64,000 nucleotides of DNA from Methanocella_A sp964548585 (GTDB lineage Archaea > Halobacteriota > Methanocellia > Methanocellales > Methanocellaceae): assembly GCA_964548585.1 (NCBI GenBank), contig CAZJRS010000001.1:1-64000 (forward strand), read 5' to 3'. A program made the translations under genes and the position numbers. Below the pieces are notes generated by a model. The model saw nothing but the letters and a program-made list of their open reading frames with translations, was not told the origin of the DNA and did no database searches. Shown piece by piece: positions 52,525 to 61,078 of this stretch; within the stretch, counting starts at the first letter, position 1; each line of letters starts with the position of its first letter.

Positions 52525-53475
52525 GTGTTATCACTCGACGACTTCAAGCCAGTGACGCTGGAAGACAAAGAATTTTTCAGGCAGTTTTATGCCCGCTATC
52601 CCCAGGTTCACAGTGACAACACCTTCACCAACATGGTGTGCTGGAATCACTTCGCGAACTACAGCTATGCAAAGGTGAATGGCAATGTCGTTCTCGCGAG
52701 CACCATCGACGGAAAAACCCATTTCCGCCCGCCCATAGGCCCGCAGAATCCTGCTCTCCTGAAAGATCTGCTCCGCCTCACCACCAGGACAGAAGAAGGC
52801 CGGCCGATCATCCTGATCGACCCGGCTACAGCCGACTGGATGCAATCGCTCCATCCCCGGTTAGAAGTAATAGCTGACAGGGATCAGTCAGAATACGTCT
52901 ACCAGGCAACAGATCTCGCGGGGCTCCAGGGTCGTAATTACCTGTACATAAGGCGCGATATCAACAAGTTCAAGCGCAATCACACGTACAGTGTCGAGCC
53001 GATAGCTCCGGAGAACAGCCATCACGTCAAAGATTTCCTGGACCAGTGGTACGCATCGAGGAGCCACGAGGATGGTTCCGTGGCCAGCCAGGAAAGAGAA
53101 GCAGTATTATATGGTCTTGACTATATGGCAGAAACCGGCTTCTCGGGCTTGACGATCAATGTCGACGGGAAGATCTGCGCCATGTCCATGTTCGAGCGCC
53201 TGAACCCCGACACAGCCCTGATACACTTCGAAAAAGGGCTACCGGAGTACGATGGCATATACAAGGTCATCAACCAGGAGACAGCCATACGGCTTTCCCA
53301 GGAGTTCACATATATCAACCGTGAAAGCGACATGGGAGTCCCCGGGTTACGTGAGGCGAAAATGAGGTACCACCCGCACCACATGGTTGAAGTATACACG
53401 GCCAGCATGCCTAAACCTTGCTGTAAGATACAATGCTTCGCCAAACGTATGTGTGGTGCTCACTGCACCACATAA
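52525..53475 (+). CDS. DUF2156 (phosphatidylglycerol lysyltransferase C-domain-like) protein
   Basis: The 316-residue protein matches DUF2156, a duplicated GNAT fold found in aminoacyl-phosphatidylglycerol synthases: Y-L-Y-I-R-R-D-I-N-K-F near residue 130, and the R-E-S-D-M-G-V-P-G-L-R-E-A-K near 270. These enzymes move aminoacyl groups from tRNA, but short cytoplasmic members without a flippase domain, as here, have unknown substrates. Translation starts with GTG immediately after the GNAT stop codon. The tail has five Cys. Confidence 0.85.
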   Translation: MLSLDDFKPVTLEDKEFFRQFYARYPQVHSDNTFTNMVCWNHFANYSYAKVNGNVVLASTIDGKTHFRPPIGPQNPALLKDLLRLTTRTEEGRPIILIDPATADWMQSLHPRLEVIADRDQSEYVYQATDLAGLQGRNYLYIRRDINKFKRNHTYSVEPIAPENSHHVKDFLDQWYASRSHEDGSVASQEREAVLYGLDYMAETGFSGLTINVDGKICAMSMFERLNPDTALIHFEKGLPEYDGIYKVINQETAIRLSQEFTYINRESDMGVPGLREAKMRYHPHHMVEVYTASMPKPCCKIQCFAKRMCGAHCTT

Positions 53476-53911
53476 TAATTCATTATATTATAAAGTATTA
53501 ATTATATAATGAAAAAACCTGATAAAGGCAATGCGTCAAGCCCTTGTCTGAGGGTACGTGAAAATTCAGAATAATGGGATATAACCCATTGGTAACAGTA
53601 CATTTCGGATAGAAAAGGGATGCCACAGATTGCACATATTATAATGATACGATTGGTAATAAGATGTATCCTATAAGATATCCTAATGTGCCAGATATCC
53701 TGCATTGATAGTTATCCCAGATCTCCACGATTCTCCAATCCCACTTTTAAACTAAATTATAGATATGCATCCTGTTAAAAAACAGGAATATGGTTGAGGT
53801 ACCAGATATCCGGTATCCCGCGTTATTTATTTTGGCCGGTAATAACAGATTAAAGATAATTTGGATTTAATATATTAATTTGATAAAATTGCTGGTTATT
53901 GGTGACTATCA
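53476..53911. other. AT-rich intergenic region
   Basis: This 436-bp region precedes the Gly-repeat gene. It contains an AT-rich self-complementary block (about 53480-53512) and a TATA-like run at about 53865-53883. I see no gene or RNA in it. Confidence 0.5.
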
Positions 53912-54392
53912 ATGAATAGAAAAATACCAGAATTCACTACAGGGACTGTTGTGGTATCAGTACTTAGTATTTGGACAATTATTGTACTAATTGCAATTTT
54001 CTCTGTTCCTGTTTATGCAGATGTTGCCAGCGGCGGAGCAGGCCAAGGAGTAGGAGGACAAGCAACACAGTATGGCAGCATCGGATCAAACACAGGAGGA
54101 GCAGGACAAGGAACCGGAGGGGCTGCAAACATCCAGGGGACTAACGCTACTGGCAATGCTACCACCAAAGACGTAATAGCAGCCGGCGGAGCAGGCCAAG
54201 GAGTAGGAGGACAAGCAACACAGTATGGCAGCATCGGANNNNNNNNNNNNNNNNNNNNNNNNNNNNNNNNNNNNNNNNNNNNNNNNNNNNNNNNNNNNNN
54301 NNNNNNNNNNNNNNNNNNNNNNNNNNNNNNNNNNNNNNTCAAACACAGGAGGAGCAGGACAAGGAACCGGAGGGGCTGCAAAAACGTCATAA
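53912..54392 (+). CDS. Exported Gly-rich repeat protein, interrupted by assembly gap
   Basis: The protein has a transmembrane or signal segment (about residues 11-36), then Gly-rich repeats of G-G-A-G-Q-G-V-G-G-Q-A and S-N-T-G-G-A-G-Q-G-T-G-G-A-A type with a 153-bp (51-residue) period. The N run at 54239-54338 lies exactly at the repeat joint. The sequence before it (ending G-S-I-G) and after it (starting S-N-T-G-G) joins as in the first copy, and the true end is TAA at 54390-54392. Missing length should be a multiple of 153 bp, probably one or more copies. Surface role inferred only. Confidence 0.7.
54239..54338. other. Assembly gap (100 N)
   Basis: One hundred N in the middle of the Gly-repeat gene; the round number suggests a placeholder of unknown length. 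Confidence 0.95.
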
Positions 54393-54757
54393 GGAGTTCA
54401 CCGAGATTAAAAAATCAATCTTGAAAATGGGAGCGCAATAGGCCATGTGACAGTATCTTATCAGGATTGAGTATTCAGATATGGGAAAGTGAATGTTCAG
54501 ATGGATATTCAGATTTATAAAAGCCAGAATGATGACCACCAGGTACTTATTCACATGATGGCCTATAGCTGGGATATCCGATCTCACCCCTTTTTAAATT
54601 ATGAAAATATATTAAAATAGTTTTCATCCGCAGAACAATTATTTACAAGGACACGACAATAAAAAATACTCGATAAGTCCCTAAAAACCTTAAACCCTTT
54701 ATAAATTTGTTAATTTTTATATATGTATGGATTTAACCCTCATTTTGGGTTGGATGG
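54393..54757. other. AT-rich intergenic region before secreted protein
   Basis: A 365-bp region containing TTCAGAT words repeated at about 54473-54512 and TATA-like sequence (about 54700-54722) in a suitable position for the gene at 54758. No gene recognised. Confidence 0.45.
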
Positions 54758-56047
54758 ATGAATCGAAGTGTAACAAGCATTATTATGCTAATGATAGTTT
54801 TTTTAATCATACTATCTGGAACCGCACAAATGCAAAAACCGATAACCCGAACAGAAGGGTCTGACTCCCTAAAAGAGAAAAGCGGACAGGGAGAACCGAT
54901 AGACATATCTATGTTACCGGTACCGCCACGCATATCAGAACCTGACAGTAGCTATGGAAACACGGACAGAAGCGCGATGATCGGTGAGAAACTGACAGAG
55001 GTTTCCAATGATACGCTGATAAAAAGGATATCTATAAAAGAGAGTTCGGATAGAATTTTAGTTAACGTGCAGTTGAAAAGTTATACTAATCCCTATGACT
55101 TGGTTAAGCAAATTGGCAACCTGACCTCTTCGATCGATTTTTATTATGGCTTAACGGACGATAAACAAGGCCGTAATATATCCTTAAAAGTCGACGATGG
55201 CACAGGGAGGCTGATCACGGATGCTGAGTTCTCGAACAAAGATTACACTTTTATTTACTATAATGTCCTTGAGGTCCAGGGCAATAATACTAGTGCGATG
55301 ACGCCGGTGCAGACATGGAAACCAAACCGGAAAATGATGATGCTATTGACGATGCTTACGCCCACGACATCACCATTAATTAGTGGTGGAGGATGGAACC
55401 CGCCATGGCCAATGTCGACACCCACATTACCTTTACCCACGTATTATAGTCCGCCATACAAACCGACATATTTTCCCTCGATTAGCCAAGCCAACCTATC
55501 CTCAGACTCGGTTTCCAAAAACAGCACCATGAAACCGCTATCGAAAAACCTCTACCCCGAATTACCAATGAAAAAAGTGCCAAAAACCCAGTATGGTAAC
55601 ACTAGCAGAAGTTCAATGATCGCAGAGAAACTTACTATCGAAAACGGTGGAAAGATGGGCGTCCATATTAACGAAAACCCAGATAGTACTATTCTGGTTG
55701 ATCTGCACTTTAAGTATTACGACATTGATCGGATCTTATCATCTTCGGCAGATACTATATATTATATAAATTGGGTGTATAGGATGATTGGTCTTGGAAA
55801 TAGTGATTTTATGCTCAAGATATATGGGCCGAAGGACAAGCAGATCGCAAGTGCGAGATTTTCAGGCTCGAAGAATGCGTTTGAAGAATTTTATATGATA
55901 CCAGCCGAAGGAATTCCAGTCAAAGGAATACCAGCAAAGGGGACAGAACAGACTCCCCGACAAGGCGATGTATCAGGTAATCCAATAGCTGGTAATAACA
56001 CCGCAGCCCTAAACAATACTCAGAACGTAGTAATTAATTACTGGTAA
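54758..56047 (+). CDS. Exported protein with duplicated domain
   Basis: The 429-residue protein has a signal peptide (about 1-24) and two copies of a domain beginning Y-G-N-T-x-R-S-x-M-I-x-E-K-L-T (at about 67 and 287) that continue with a strand S-x-R-I-L-V-N-V-Q-L / S-T-I-L-V-D-L-H-F. A Pro-rich linker (about 205-240) separates them, and a P-A-E-G-I-P-V-K-G-I-P-A-K-G repeat follows the second. It has several N-x-S/T sites. I recognise no family. It follows the Gly-rich exported gene, so both may be surface proteins. Confidence 0.7.
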   Translation: MNRSVTSIIMLMIVFLIILSGTAQMQKPITRTEGSDSLKEKSGQGEPIDISMLPVPPRISEPDSSYGNTDRSAMIGEKLTEVSNDTLIKRISIKESSDRILVNVQLKSYTNPYDLVKQIGNLTSSIDFYYGLTDDKQGRNISLKVDDGTGRLITDAEFSNKDYTFIYYNVLEVQGNNTSAMTPVQTWKPNRKMMMLLTMLTPTTSPLISGGGWNPPWPMSTPTLPLPTYYSPPYKPTYFPSISQANLSSDSVSKNSTMKPLSKNLYPELPMKKVPKTQYGNTSRSSMIAEKLTIENGGKMGVHINENPDSTILVDLHFKYYDIDRILSSSADTIYYINWVYRMIGLGNSDFMLKIYGPKDKQIASARFSGSKNAFEEFYMIPAEGIPVKGIPAKGTEQTPRQGDVSGNPIAGNNTAALNNTQNVVINYW

Positions 56048-56077
56048 AATATATAGAGTGGGGATGGTAGATCCACA

Positions 56078-57130
56078 TTATAATTTAATCCGACCCAGAC
56101 TAAAGTACTGTACCCCATTCCTATCAAACGCGAACACCATATCCTTCCGAACGCTGTTGGCCAGTCTGATAGACTTAGACAGGTCCTGCATCTGGTATAC
56201 GTGGTCGTTTTCGACGAATCCCACGAGGTACCTGGAGTGGGGGATTTTCTCGACGGTCTCGATCTGCTCGTAAACCCGGAAATCGCTGCCGAACTTGAAC
56301 CCGGTCTTGGCTACGAGGCCTTTATCCCGGAGATCGGCGTAAGTCTTGAGCTTGCCTTCGAATGATGGCTCTATCGTCAGCGCCTTTGCGGTGAAGTCCT
56401 CGGGAGTCATGATGTGCCCGGTATAATCTGCGACTTCAAGCTTACCCCTCATAATCAGGTAAGCTGCCTCAACCAGCGAAAGCTGCAGTCTTAGGTCGTC
56501 CATAGGATTGCCATAAAACCCACCCTGGTGGAGCTTAGTAGAAACCTCGCTTTCCCAGATGACCACCCGGTCTTCCAGGAAGGTGGCCGAACCCGGCACA
56601 GGGGTTAACTCAACCGGCTGCATGCCCCCTTTCAGGGTGTTGAACTTGACACCGTAGTAGGTGATGTCACTTTCCTCGTCGACGATGGCGAGAACCATCT
56701 CTTTTCTGACATTCAGGGCAGCCTGCAGGTTACCGATGATCTGTTGTAACGGAATCGGCTTGCGCTCGGTGACCACGTGGACGAAGTATTTGGATGGCGA
56801 GACATTGGGCTTGCCGCCTCTGGGATATACCCGGAAGTCAGTCACGCTGGGCTGGACATAATAGCCCCGCTCCCGCAGGTCCCGGTACACGATGTACTTG
56901 AGTTCGAAGTACTCCTGGGTCTGGGATGCGATGATGAAAAAGTCCCTGAAAGAGAGCGATCTGCCATCCTGGTCTACGGTAATCCGTGCTCGGTCAAGCA
57001 GGTAAGCGGCTTCCACGAGTGCCAGTTCAAGCAGATCATCCTTGATACGGCCGTAGTACTGGGTGTTGTAAAGCTCCGCGACCACGTCGCTGCCGAATAC
57101 TACTTTATCGCCTTTCAGGACTCCTTTCAT
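56078..57130 (-). CDS. endA: tRNA-splicing endonuclease
   Basis: The 350-residue protein is the double-length archaeal EndA type in which one polypeptide carries two repeat units. In the C-terminal unit the catalytic Tyr, His and Lys appear as F-R-V-Y (about 285), I-P-H-S-R-Y (about 298) and R-L-A-N-S-V-R-K-D (about 326). The N-terminal unit is a related copy (F-R-V-Y-P-R-G-G; N-V-R-K-E-M-V) lacking the His-Tyr context. It removes introns with bulge-helix-bulge sites. It lies 53 bases downstream of dph2 on the same strand. Confidence 0.93.
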   Translation of the reverse strand: MKGVLKGDKVVFGSDVVAELYNTQYYGRIKDDLLELALVEAAYLLDRARITVDQDGRSLSFRDFFIIASQTQEYFELKYIVYRDLRERGYYVQPSVTDFRVYPRGGKPNVSPSKYFVHVVTERKPIPLQQIIGNLQAALNVRKEMVLAIVDEESDITYYGVKFNTLKGGMQPVELTPVPGSATFLEDRVVIWESEVSTKLHQGGFYGNPMDDLRLQLSLVEAAYLIMRGKLEVADYTGHIMTPEDFTAKALTIEPSFEGKLKTYADLRDKGLVAKTGFKFGSDFRVYEQIETVEKIPHSRYLVGFVENDHVYQMQDLSKSIRLANSVRKDMVFAFDRNGVQYFSLGRIKL

Positions 57131-57183
57131 GATAGCCTCTGCGCCTTAGTTATTGGACATGATATAAAAAGGTTGAGCAGAGT

Positions 57184-58131
57184 TCATTCACCCCTGATCT
57201 CGTCGAACGCCAGATCATCCCACTTGCGTAGCCCTTTCACGATATCGAACTCCACCGGGGTGAGCACCGGTACTTTGAACTGCCCCGCGTCATCGATGGC
57301 CACCCTGGGACAGACTGTAGATACGTATGCATCCACCTTGAAAGATATGAGTCGGTCCGGGGTAATCTCCCGGATAGAGATCAGTACGGCATCGCCGGCC
57401 ACCTCTTTGATCCGCCGGGCCAGCTCCAGTCGCTTCTGTCCGGTTTTCGTGCCGATGATGACACCCCATTTCTTCGCATCGATCGCCCGGGACATCACAC
57501 CATAGCGTTGCCGCATAATTTTTTCGACGTCGACTTTACGGGCTTCTCCGGTGAACGGATCGGCTGCTATCACGGGCACCTGAGTCGAAAGCTGCACGCC
57601 CATGGGGTGGAAGTTGCCACTGCCTACGTATAGAATAGTATCCACGCCGGAAGGCGTTGCACTGAAATTGCACCCGAGCAACTGACCCGGGTACGTGATC
57701 CTTGAATCGCCTCGGCTCACGGCCGGCGTTTTCCCTGCATCGGCCAGGAGTTGCTCCATCCTCGACAGCATGTGGATGTGCTGCACCGTCGTCACCACGC
57801 CGACTTTTTGCCCCAGTAACGGCAGGGCATTTTTGATTGCCACCTCTACGTCGACCTCGTGATGGTACTCGATAAAGACGATACGATCATCGTCCAGCAG
57901 CCGGGAATGGCCGAAGTGAAAGAGCACGTCCACCATATCCAGCAGACTATCGTCAATATCGCAGGCCCCATAACACGGGTCGCCCGAGAGGATTACCATG
58001 GCCCCGGTCCGGTTCTCAACCTCTTTTGCGATATCTGGCCCCTGCCTCTTCAGGCCTTCTGGAAACTGAAGTCCGATCGTCGTGGCTTTGCGGTCCTGTG
58101 CCAGGCGGACGATCTCATCAACGTCGATCAT
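57184..58131 (-). CDS. dph2: Diphthamide synthase Dph2
   Basis: From ATG 58131 the protein is 315 residues. The three Cys that hold the [4Fe-4S] cluster in archaeal Dph2 are visible: G-D-P-C-Y-G-A-C-D (about 57), L-L-G-C-N-F-S (about 160) and S-T-V-C-P-R (about 282). It starts diphthamide formation on elongation factor 2. A TATA box at 58159-58169 puts the transcript start about seven bases before ATG, so it is nearly leaderless; the longer frame to 58179 crosses the promoter. Confidence 0.94.
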   Translation of the reverse strand: MIDVDEIVRLAQDRKATTIGLQFPEGLKRQGPDIAKEVENRTGAMVILSGDPCYGACDIDDSLLDMVDVLFHFGHSRLLDDDRIVFIEYHHEVDVEVAIKNALPLLGQKVGVVTTVQHIHMLSRMEQLLADAGKTPAVSRGDSRITYPGQLLGCNFSATPSGVDTILYVGSGNFHPMGVQLSTQVPVIAADPFTGEARKVDVEKIMRQRYGVMSRAIDAKKWGVIIGTKTGQKRLELARRIKEVAGDAVLISIREITPDRLISFKVDAYVSTVCPRVAIDDAGQFKVPVLTPVEFDIVKGLRKWDDLAFDEIRGE

Positions 58132-58388
58132 GATCAGTCCCCCATATGCATTCTCGGGGTATATAAAAGCGGGGGACACAGGGGATAACGGCAGAAAGTA
58201 CCGCCTTACGACAGGGTAGCACTCGCTCGATAAATATATGACAAGGGTGAAATCGGATAACTGCCGTCGAATATGCTGAAGTCAGTTAGGTGAATAGCGT
58301 AAAAAATCCGGTAGAATCGCACATTTACCGAATAATATTATAGAAGTTATTTTATAAAACAATGCCCAACAAGGTATTGTAAGCATAA

Positions 58389-58462
58389 GCCCCTGTGGCT
58401 CAGCTGGTTAGAGCGGCTGACATGTAATCAGCAGATCGGTAGTTCGAATCTATCCGGGGGCT
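58389..58462 (+). tRNA. tRNA-Thr (UGU), with A at position 33
   Basis: Acceptor GCCCCUG/CGGGGGC with discriminator U, D arm GCUC/GAGC, anticodon stem GCUGA/UCAGC with loop CAUGUAA, and T arm GGUAG-UUCGAAU-CUAUC. The loop gives anticodon UGU but has A at position 33, where nearly all elongator tRNAs have U. Otherwise the tRNA is well formed. A TATA box lies at about 58350-58359. A normal tRNA-Thr (UGU) follows at 58618. Confidence 0.9.
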
Positions 58463-58490
58463 CTGTATAACAAGTCAGCATCCACACCTA

Positions 58491-58560
58491 AATATTATAT
58501 ATAAATTCGGCAAGATGGCAAACCAGCATTTTGGCGGTGGGTATCCAGGTACCCACCACC
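58491..58560 (+). other. TATA box and hairpin between the two tRNA-Thr genes
   Basis: An AT-rich TATA-like block at 58491-58507 is followed by a GGTGGGTA-TCCAGG-TACCCACC hairpin at 58536-58557 (8 perfect bp, extended by GG/CC with one C-A mismatch) flanked by TGGCAA ... TTGCCA. It may be a small RNA or a terminator. Confidence 0.4.
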
Positions 58561-58617
58561 ATGTTGCCACGCGTAAAATATTAATACAGCAATGGACATC
58601 TACTTTTCAATCACAAT

Positions 58618-58691
58618 GCCTCTGTGGCTTAGCCCGGTATAGCGGCTGACTTGTAATCAGCAGGTCGCGAGTTCAAATCTCGCCGGAGGCT
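58618..58691 (+). tRNA. tRNA-Thr (UGU)
   Basis: Acceptor GCCUCUG/CGGAGGC with discriminator U, anticodon stem GCUGA/UCAGC with loop CUUGUAA (U33, anticodon UGU), and a normal T arm. It differs at many positions from the gene at 58389, so it is not a recent copy. A TATA box lies at about 58575-58586. Confidence 0.95.
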
Positions 58692-59091
58692 CTTTTATCT
58701 AAAGTTTTTCAAATTCACCGGCCCTGTTGAGCTTTCACGATCGCTAACGAACTATCGGAGAGACATCGAAGGCCGGCATATATACTCCCACGCTAAGCCC
58801 GGTTGTTGGCTCGCCAGAGTCAGACCATTAAGAGTCCGGCCGGGCAACCTTAAGCCGCTACCCCGCTGGTCCGCGAGACGCTCTTAACCGGGTGAATGAA
58901 CCTGCACCGCCGTCCGGCCTCCGTTTTACCATCGGGAAGATTCCAGCCGTGAATACCCCCGTGTGTTACGAGTTAGCCATAGCAACTGCTTCAGTCTCGG
59001 TGATCTAAGACCATTTGACAAAATTCGAATGATCGTCTTGTGTCAACTATTATTAAAAGCGGGATTATTTCGACTTTTGGGTGAAAGACAA
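58692..59091. other. Intergenic region with possible structured RNA
   Basis: This 400-bp region between tRNA-Thr and the fasciclin gene is GC-rich in its first half, with a TATA-like CATATATACT at 58777-58786 and the fold described at 58797-58893. The second half leads to the fasciclin gene promoter (about 59047-59057). Confidence 0.5.
58797..58893. ncRNA. Candidate structured RNA
   Basis: GCCCGGTT at 58797-58804 can pair with AACCGGGT at 58886-58893, and TTAAGAG at 58828-58834 with CTCTTAA at 58881-58887; the two helices share part of their 3' strand, so they may be alternatives or a mutually exclusive switch. A second GCCCGG/CCGGGC pairing exists around 58797-58846. It is not tRNA, 5S, SRP or RNase P RNA by my reading. 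Both strands are possible. Confidence 0.3.
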
Positions 59092-60201
59092 ATGGCTGAT
59101 AATAGAAAATTAGTCTTGATACTAATCGTACTGTCGGTAGTCGTGGGTCTTACTGTCCCGGCACTCGCCCAGACGGCGACCGGCCAGAAAACGATCCTCC
59201 AGAACCTGGCGGGCAATGGTGACTTCTCGACGCTGGCAAACGCGGCAAAGACCGCCGGACTGGATAACACGCTGGCCGGAACGGGGCCATACACAGTCTT
59301 CGCGCCGAATAATGCGGCGTTCGGACAGATTTCACAGCAGTCGATCAGCGCGCTGATGAACGATAAGGCTAAGCTGGGCGACCTGATGAAGTATCACGTC
59401 GTGCCTGGAAAACTGTCCTACACAGACCTTACAAACCGAAACTCGCTGCAGACGGTCGATGGGAAGACGTTGCCCGTGACCCGCCAGTCCGACGGGACGA
59501 TCACCGTTGGCGGTGCCAGAGTCGTGAACAACGGCATCGATAGCAGCAACGGCATGATCTTTCCGGTGAACAGCGTCATCACGCCGCCAGGCTTTGCTAT
59601 GCCGCAGGCAGCTCAGACTTCTGCACAGGGATTACCCTGGTGGATACTACCGTTGGCACTGGGCATACTGGCAGCGATCGCAATATACTTGTTGACACGG
59701 CACAGGAAACACGCAGAGCCCGAGCCACGAGCGAAGTACAAAGAGAAGGTGCCAGCCGAGCGTGCAGCACCCCGGTATGAAGAAGAGCAACTCCGTACCG
59801 AGGCCACGAGCAGGCCCGAGGAGACCATGAGAGACGTCCGGGAATCGACGGCTGCCTATAAAGAGCCGCGGATCGCTGACATCGCAAAGAACCTCAGCCT
59901 CCCGTTGTCCGGCGTCGCGCTGACCGGGCTAAACGCCCTTATCAGCAAGGGCACGTTCGGCGACAAGCAGGACTTTATCGGCTTCCTGGCGAAAAATTTC
60001 TTCGCGAACAACATGGAATCGTCCATGGCTGGAGGCAAGGGTCCGAGCGAGTCCATGATCATGGACGTCATCAACAAGACCGGGGTAGCGAAAGGCTTCT
60101 CCCGCGATGATACCATGAAGATGATCGTGCCTCTGCTCATCACGGGGTTTACGGCCATCTATAATTACCTGCACAAGCAGCCTGCCGTCGTGACCAGATA
60201 A
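59092..60201 (+). CDS. Fasciclin-domain membrane protein with cytoplasmic C-terminal region
   Basis: From ATG 59092 (preceded by GGGTGAAAGACAA) the protein is 369 residues: a signal peptide (about 1-27), one fasciclin domain (about 30-160, T-V-F-A-P-N-N-A-A-F and Y-H-V-V-P-G-K), a spacer, a transmembrane helix (about 180-200), then about 165 cytoplasmic residues with a charged linker and a helical end domain (I-A-D-I-A-K-N-L ... G-F-L-A-K-N-F-F). Fasciclin domains mediate adhesion. The tail has no recognised family. Earlier in-frame starts to 58963 are not favoured. Confidence 0.88.
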   Translation: MADNRKLVLILIVLSVVVGLTVPALAQTATGQKTILQNLAGNGDFSTLANAAKTAGLDNTLAGTGPYTVFAPNNAAFGQISQQSISALMNDKAKLGDLMKYHVVPGKLSYTDLTNRNSLQTVDGKTLPVTRQSDGTITVGGARVVNNGIDSSNGMIFPVNSVITPPGFAMPQAAQTSAQGLPWWILPLALGILAAIAIYLLTRHRKHAEPEPRAKYKEKVPAERAAPRYEEEQLRTEATSRPEETMRDVRESTAAYKEPRIADIAKNLSLPLSGVALTGLNALISKGTFGDKQDFIGFLAKNFFANNMESSMAGGKGPSESMIMDVINKTGVAKGFSRDDTMKMIVPLLITGFTAIYNYLHKQPAVVTR

Positions 60202-60507
60202 CACAATTTTCACCTTCTTTTTTTTCGCAACAAGAACATTGTCAGTGACGACAGCCCGGACATTCCGGATAGTTTAGAAGGTCGGCATCTCCAACCATTC
60301 TCCACCAACCGTTTTAAGCAGATACTTCTTCGGAAATTTTTAATAGCCATGCCACACTATGACCATACATCTGTTGGTCTGCCGTTGTTAGCATAATCAT
60401 GATAAAATGAGAGGTAAATCTATAACGGTTAGAGCAGTAATCTTAAATCTAATCAGACAAACACTGTATTGGGTACGATTCATCAGGTTATCGAGAAGGG
60501 AAACTAC
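60202..60507. other. Intergenic region
   Basis: 306 bp between the fasciclin gene and the regulator. It contains a T-run (60216-60226) that may act as a terminator and AT-rich promoter-like sequence near 60390-60420. Nothing else is recognised. Confidence 0.4.
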
Positions 60508-61062
60508 ATGCAGGAACGAACTAAAGAAGTCGCTGCCCGGGTGAAGGAGCTGAGAGAGATCCTCGATACCAGCCCGGGAGACATGGCTACCTACCTCAGG
60601 GTCAGCCCGGAGACCTACGGAAGATATGAGGCCGGAGAGGAAGATATCCCGGCCAGCATTCTCTATGAAATTTCCCGGAAACTCGGAGTAGAGATGAGCA
60701 TACTTCTGACTGGGGAAACCCCCAGGATGCACTATTTCTCGGTCACCAGAAAGGGGCAGGGTGTCAGTGTCGAGCGCAGGAAGGAGTACAAGTACCATAA
60801 CCTGGCTTTGAATTTTATCAATAAGAAAGCCGAGCCATTTATCGTGACGGTAGAGCCTAAGCCTGCAGACAGCGAAGTCCACACCAACTCCCATCCAGGG
60901 CAGGAGTTCAACTATGTCCTCGAAGGCAGCCTCAAGCTCCTCATCAGAGATCACGAGATAACCCTCAACGAAGGCGATTCAATCTATTTCGATTCAAGCT
61001 GCGAACATGCCATGGTGGCGCTGAACAACAAGCCGGCACGATTCCTGGCCATAATCATGTGA
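60508..61062 (+). CDS. XRE-family regulator with cupin domain
   Basis: The 184-residue protein has an N-terminal helix-turn-helix (about 8-62; D-M-A-T-Y-L-R-V-S-P-E-T-Y-G-R-Y-E) and a C-terminal cupin (about 110-184; G-Q-E-F-N-Y-V-L-E-G-S ... G-D-S-I-Y-F-D-S-S-C-E-H). Such regulators usually bind a small ligand in the cupin and control the adjacent operon. The acyl-CoA synthetase starts 16 bases downstream. GAGAAGGG gives ATG 60508 a ribosome site; an in-frame TTG at 60469 is less likely. Confidence 0.9.
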   Translation: MQERTKEVAARVKELREILDTSPGDMATYLRVSPETYGRYEAGEEDIPASILYEISRKLGVEMSILLTGETPRMHYFSVTRKGQGVSVERRKEYKYHNLALNFINKKAEPFIVTVEPKPADSEVHTNSHPGQEFNYVLEGSLKLLIRDHEITLNEGDSIYFDSSCEHAMVALNNKPARFLAIIM

Positions 61063-61078
61063 AAACGGAGATAATCAT

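Noticed and set aside
54339..54424. C-terminal Arg-rich tail of the Gly-repeat protein
   Set aside because: It arises only if the 100 N are read as real bases; the repeat frame after the gap ends at TAA 54390.
58797..58893. tRNA or intron-containing tRNA
   Set aside because: The outer pairing resembles an acceptor stem, but no T arm (UUCGAAU-type loop) or anticodon arm fits.
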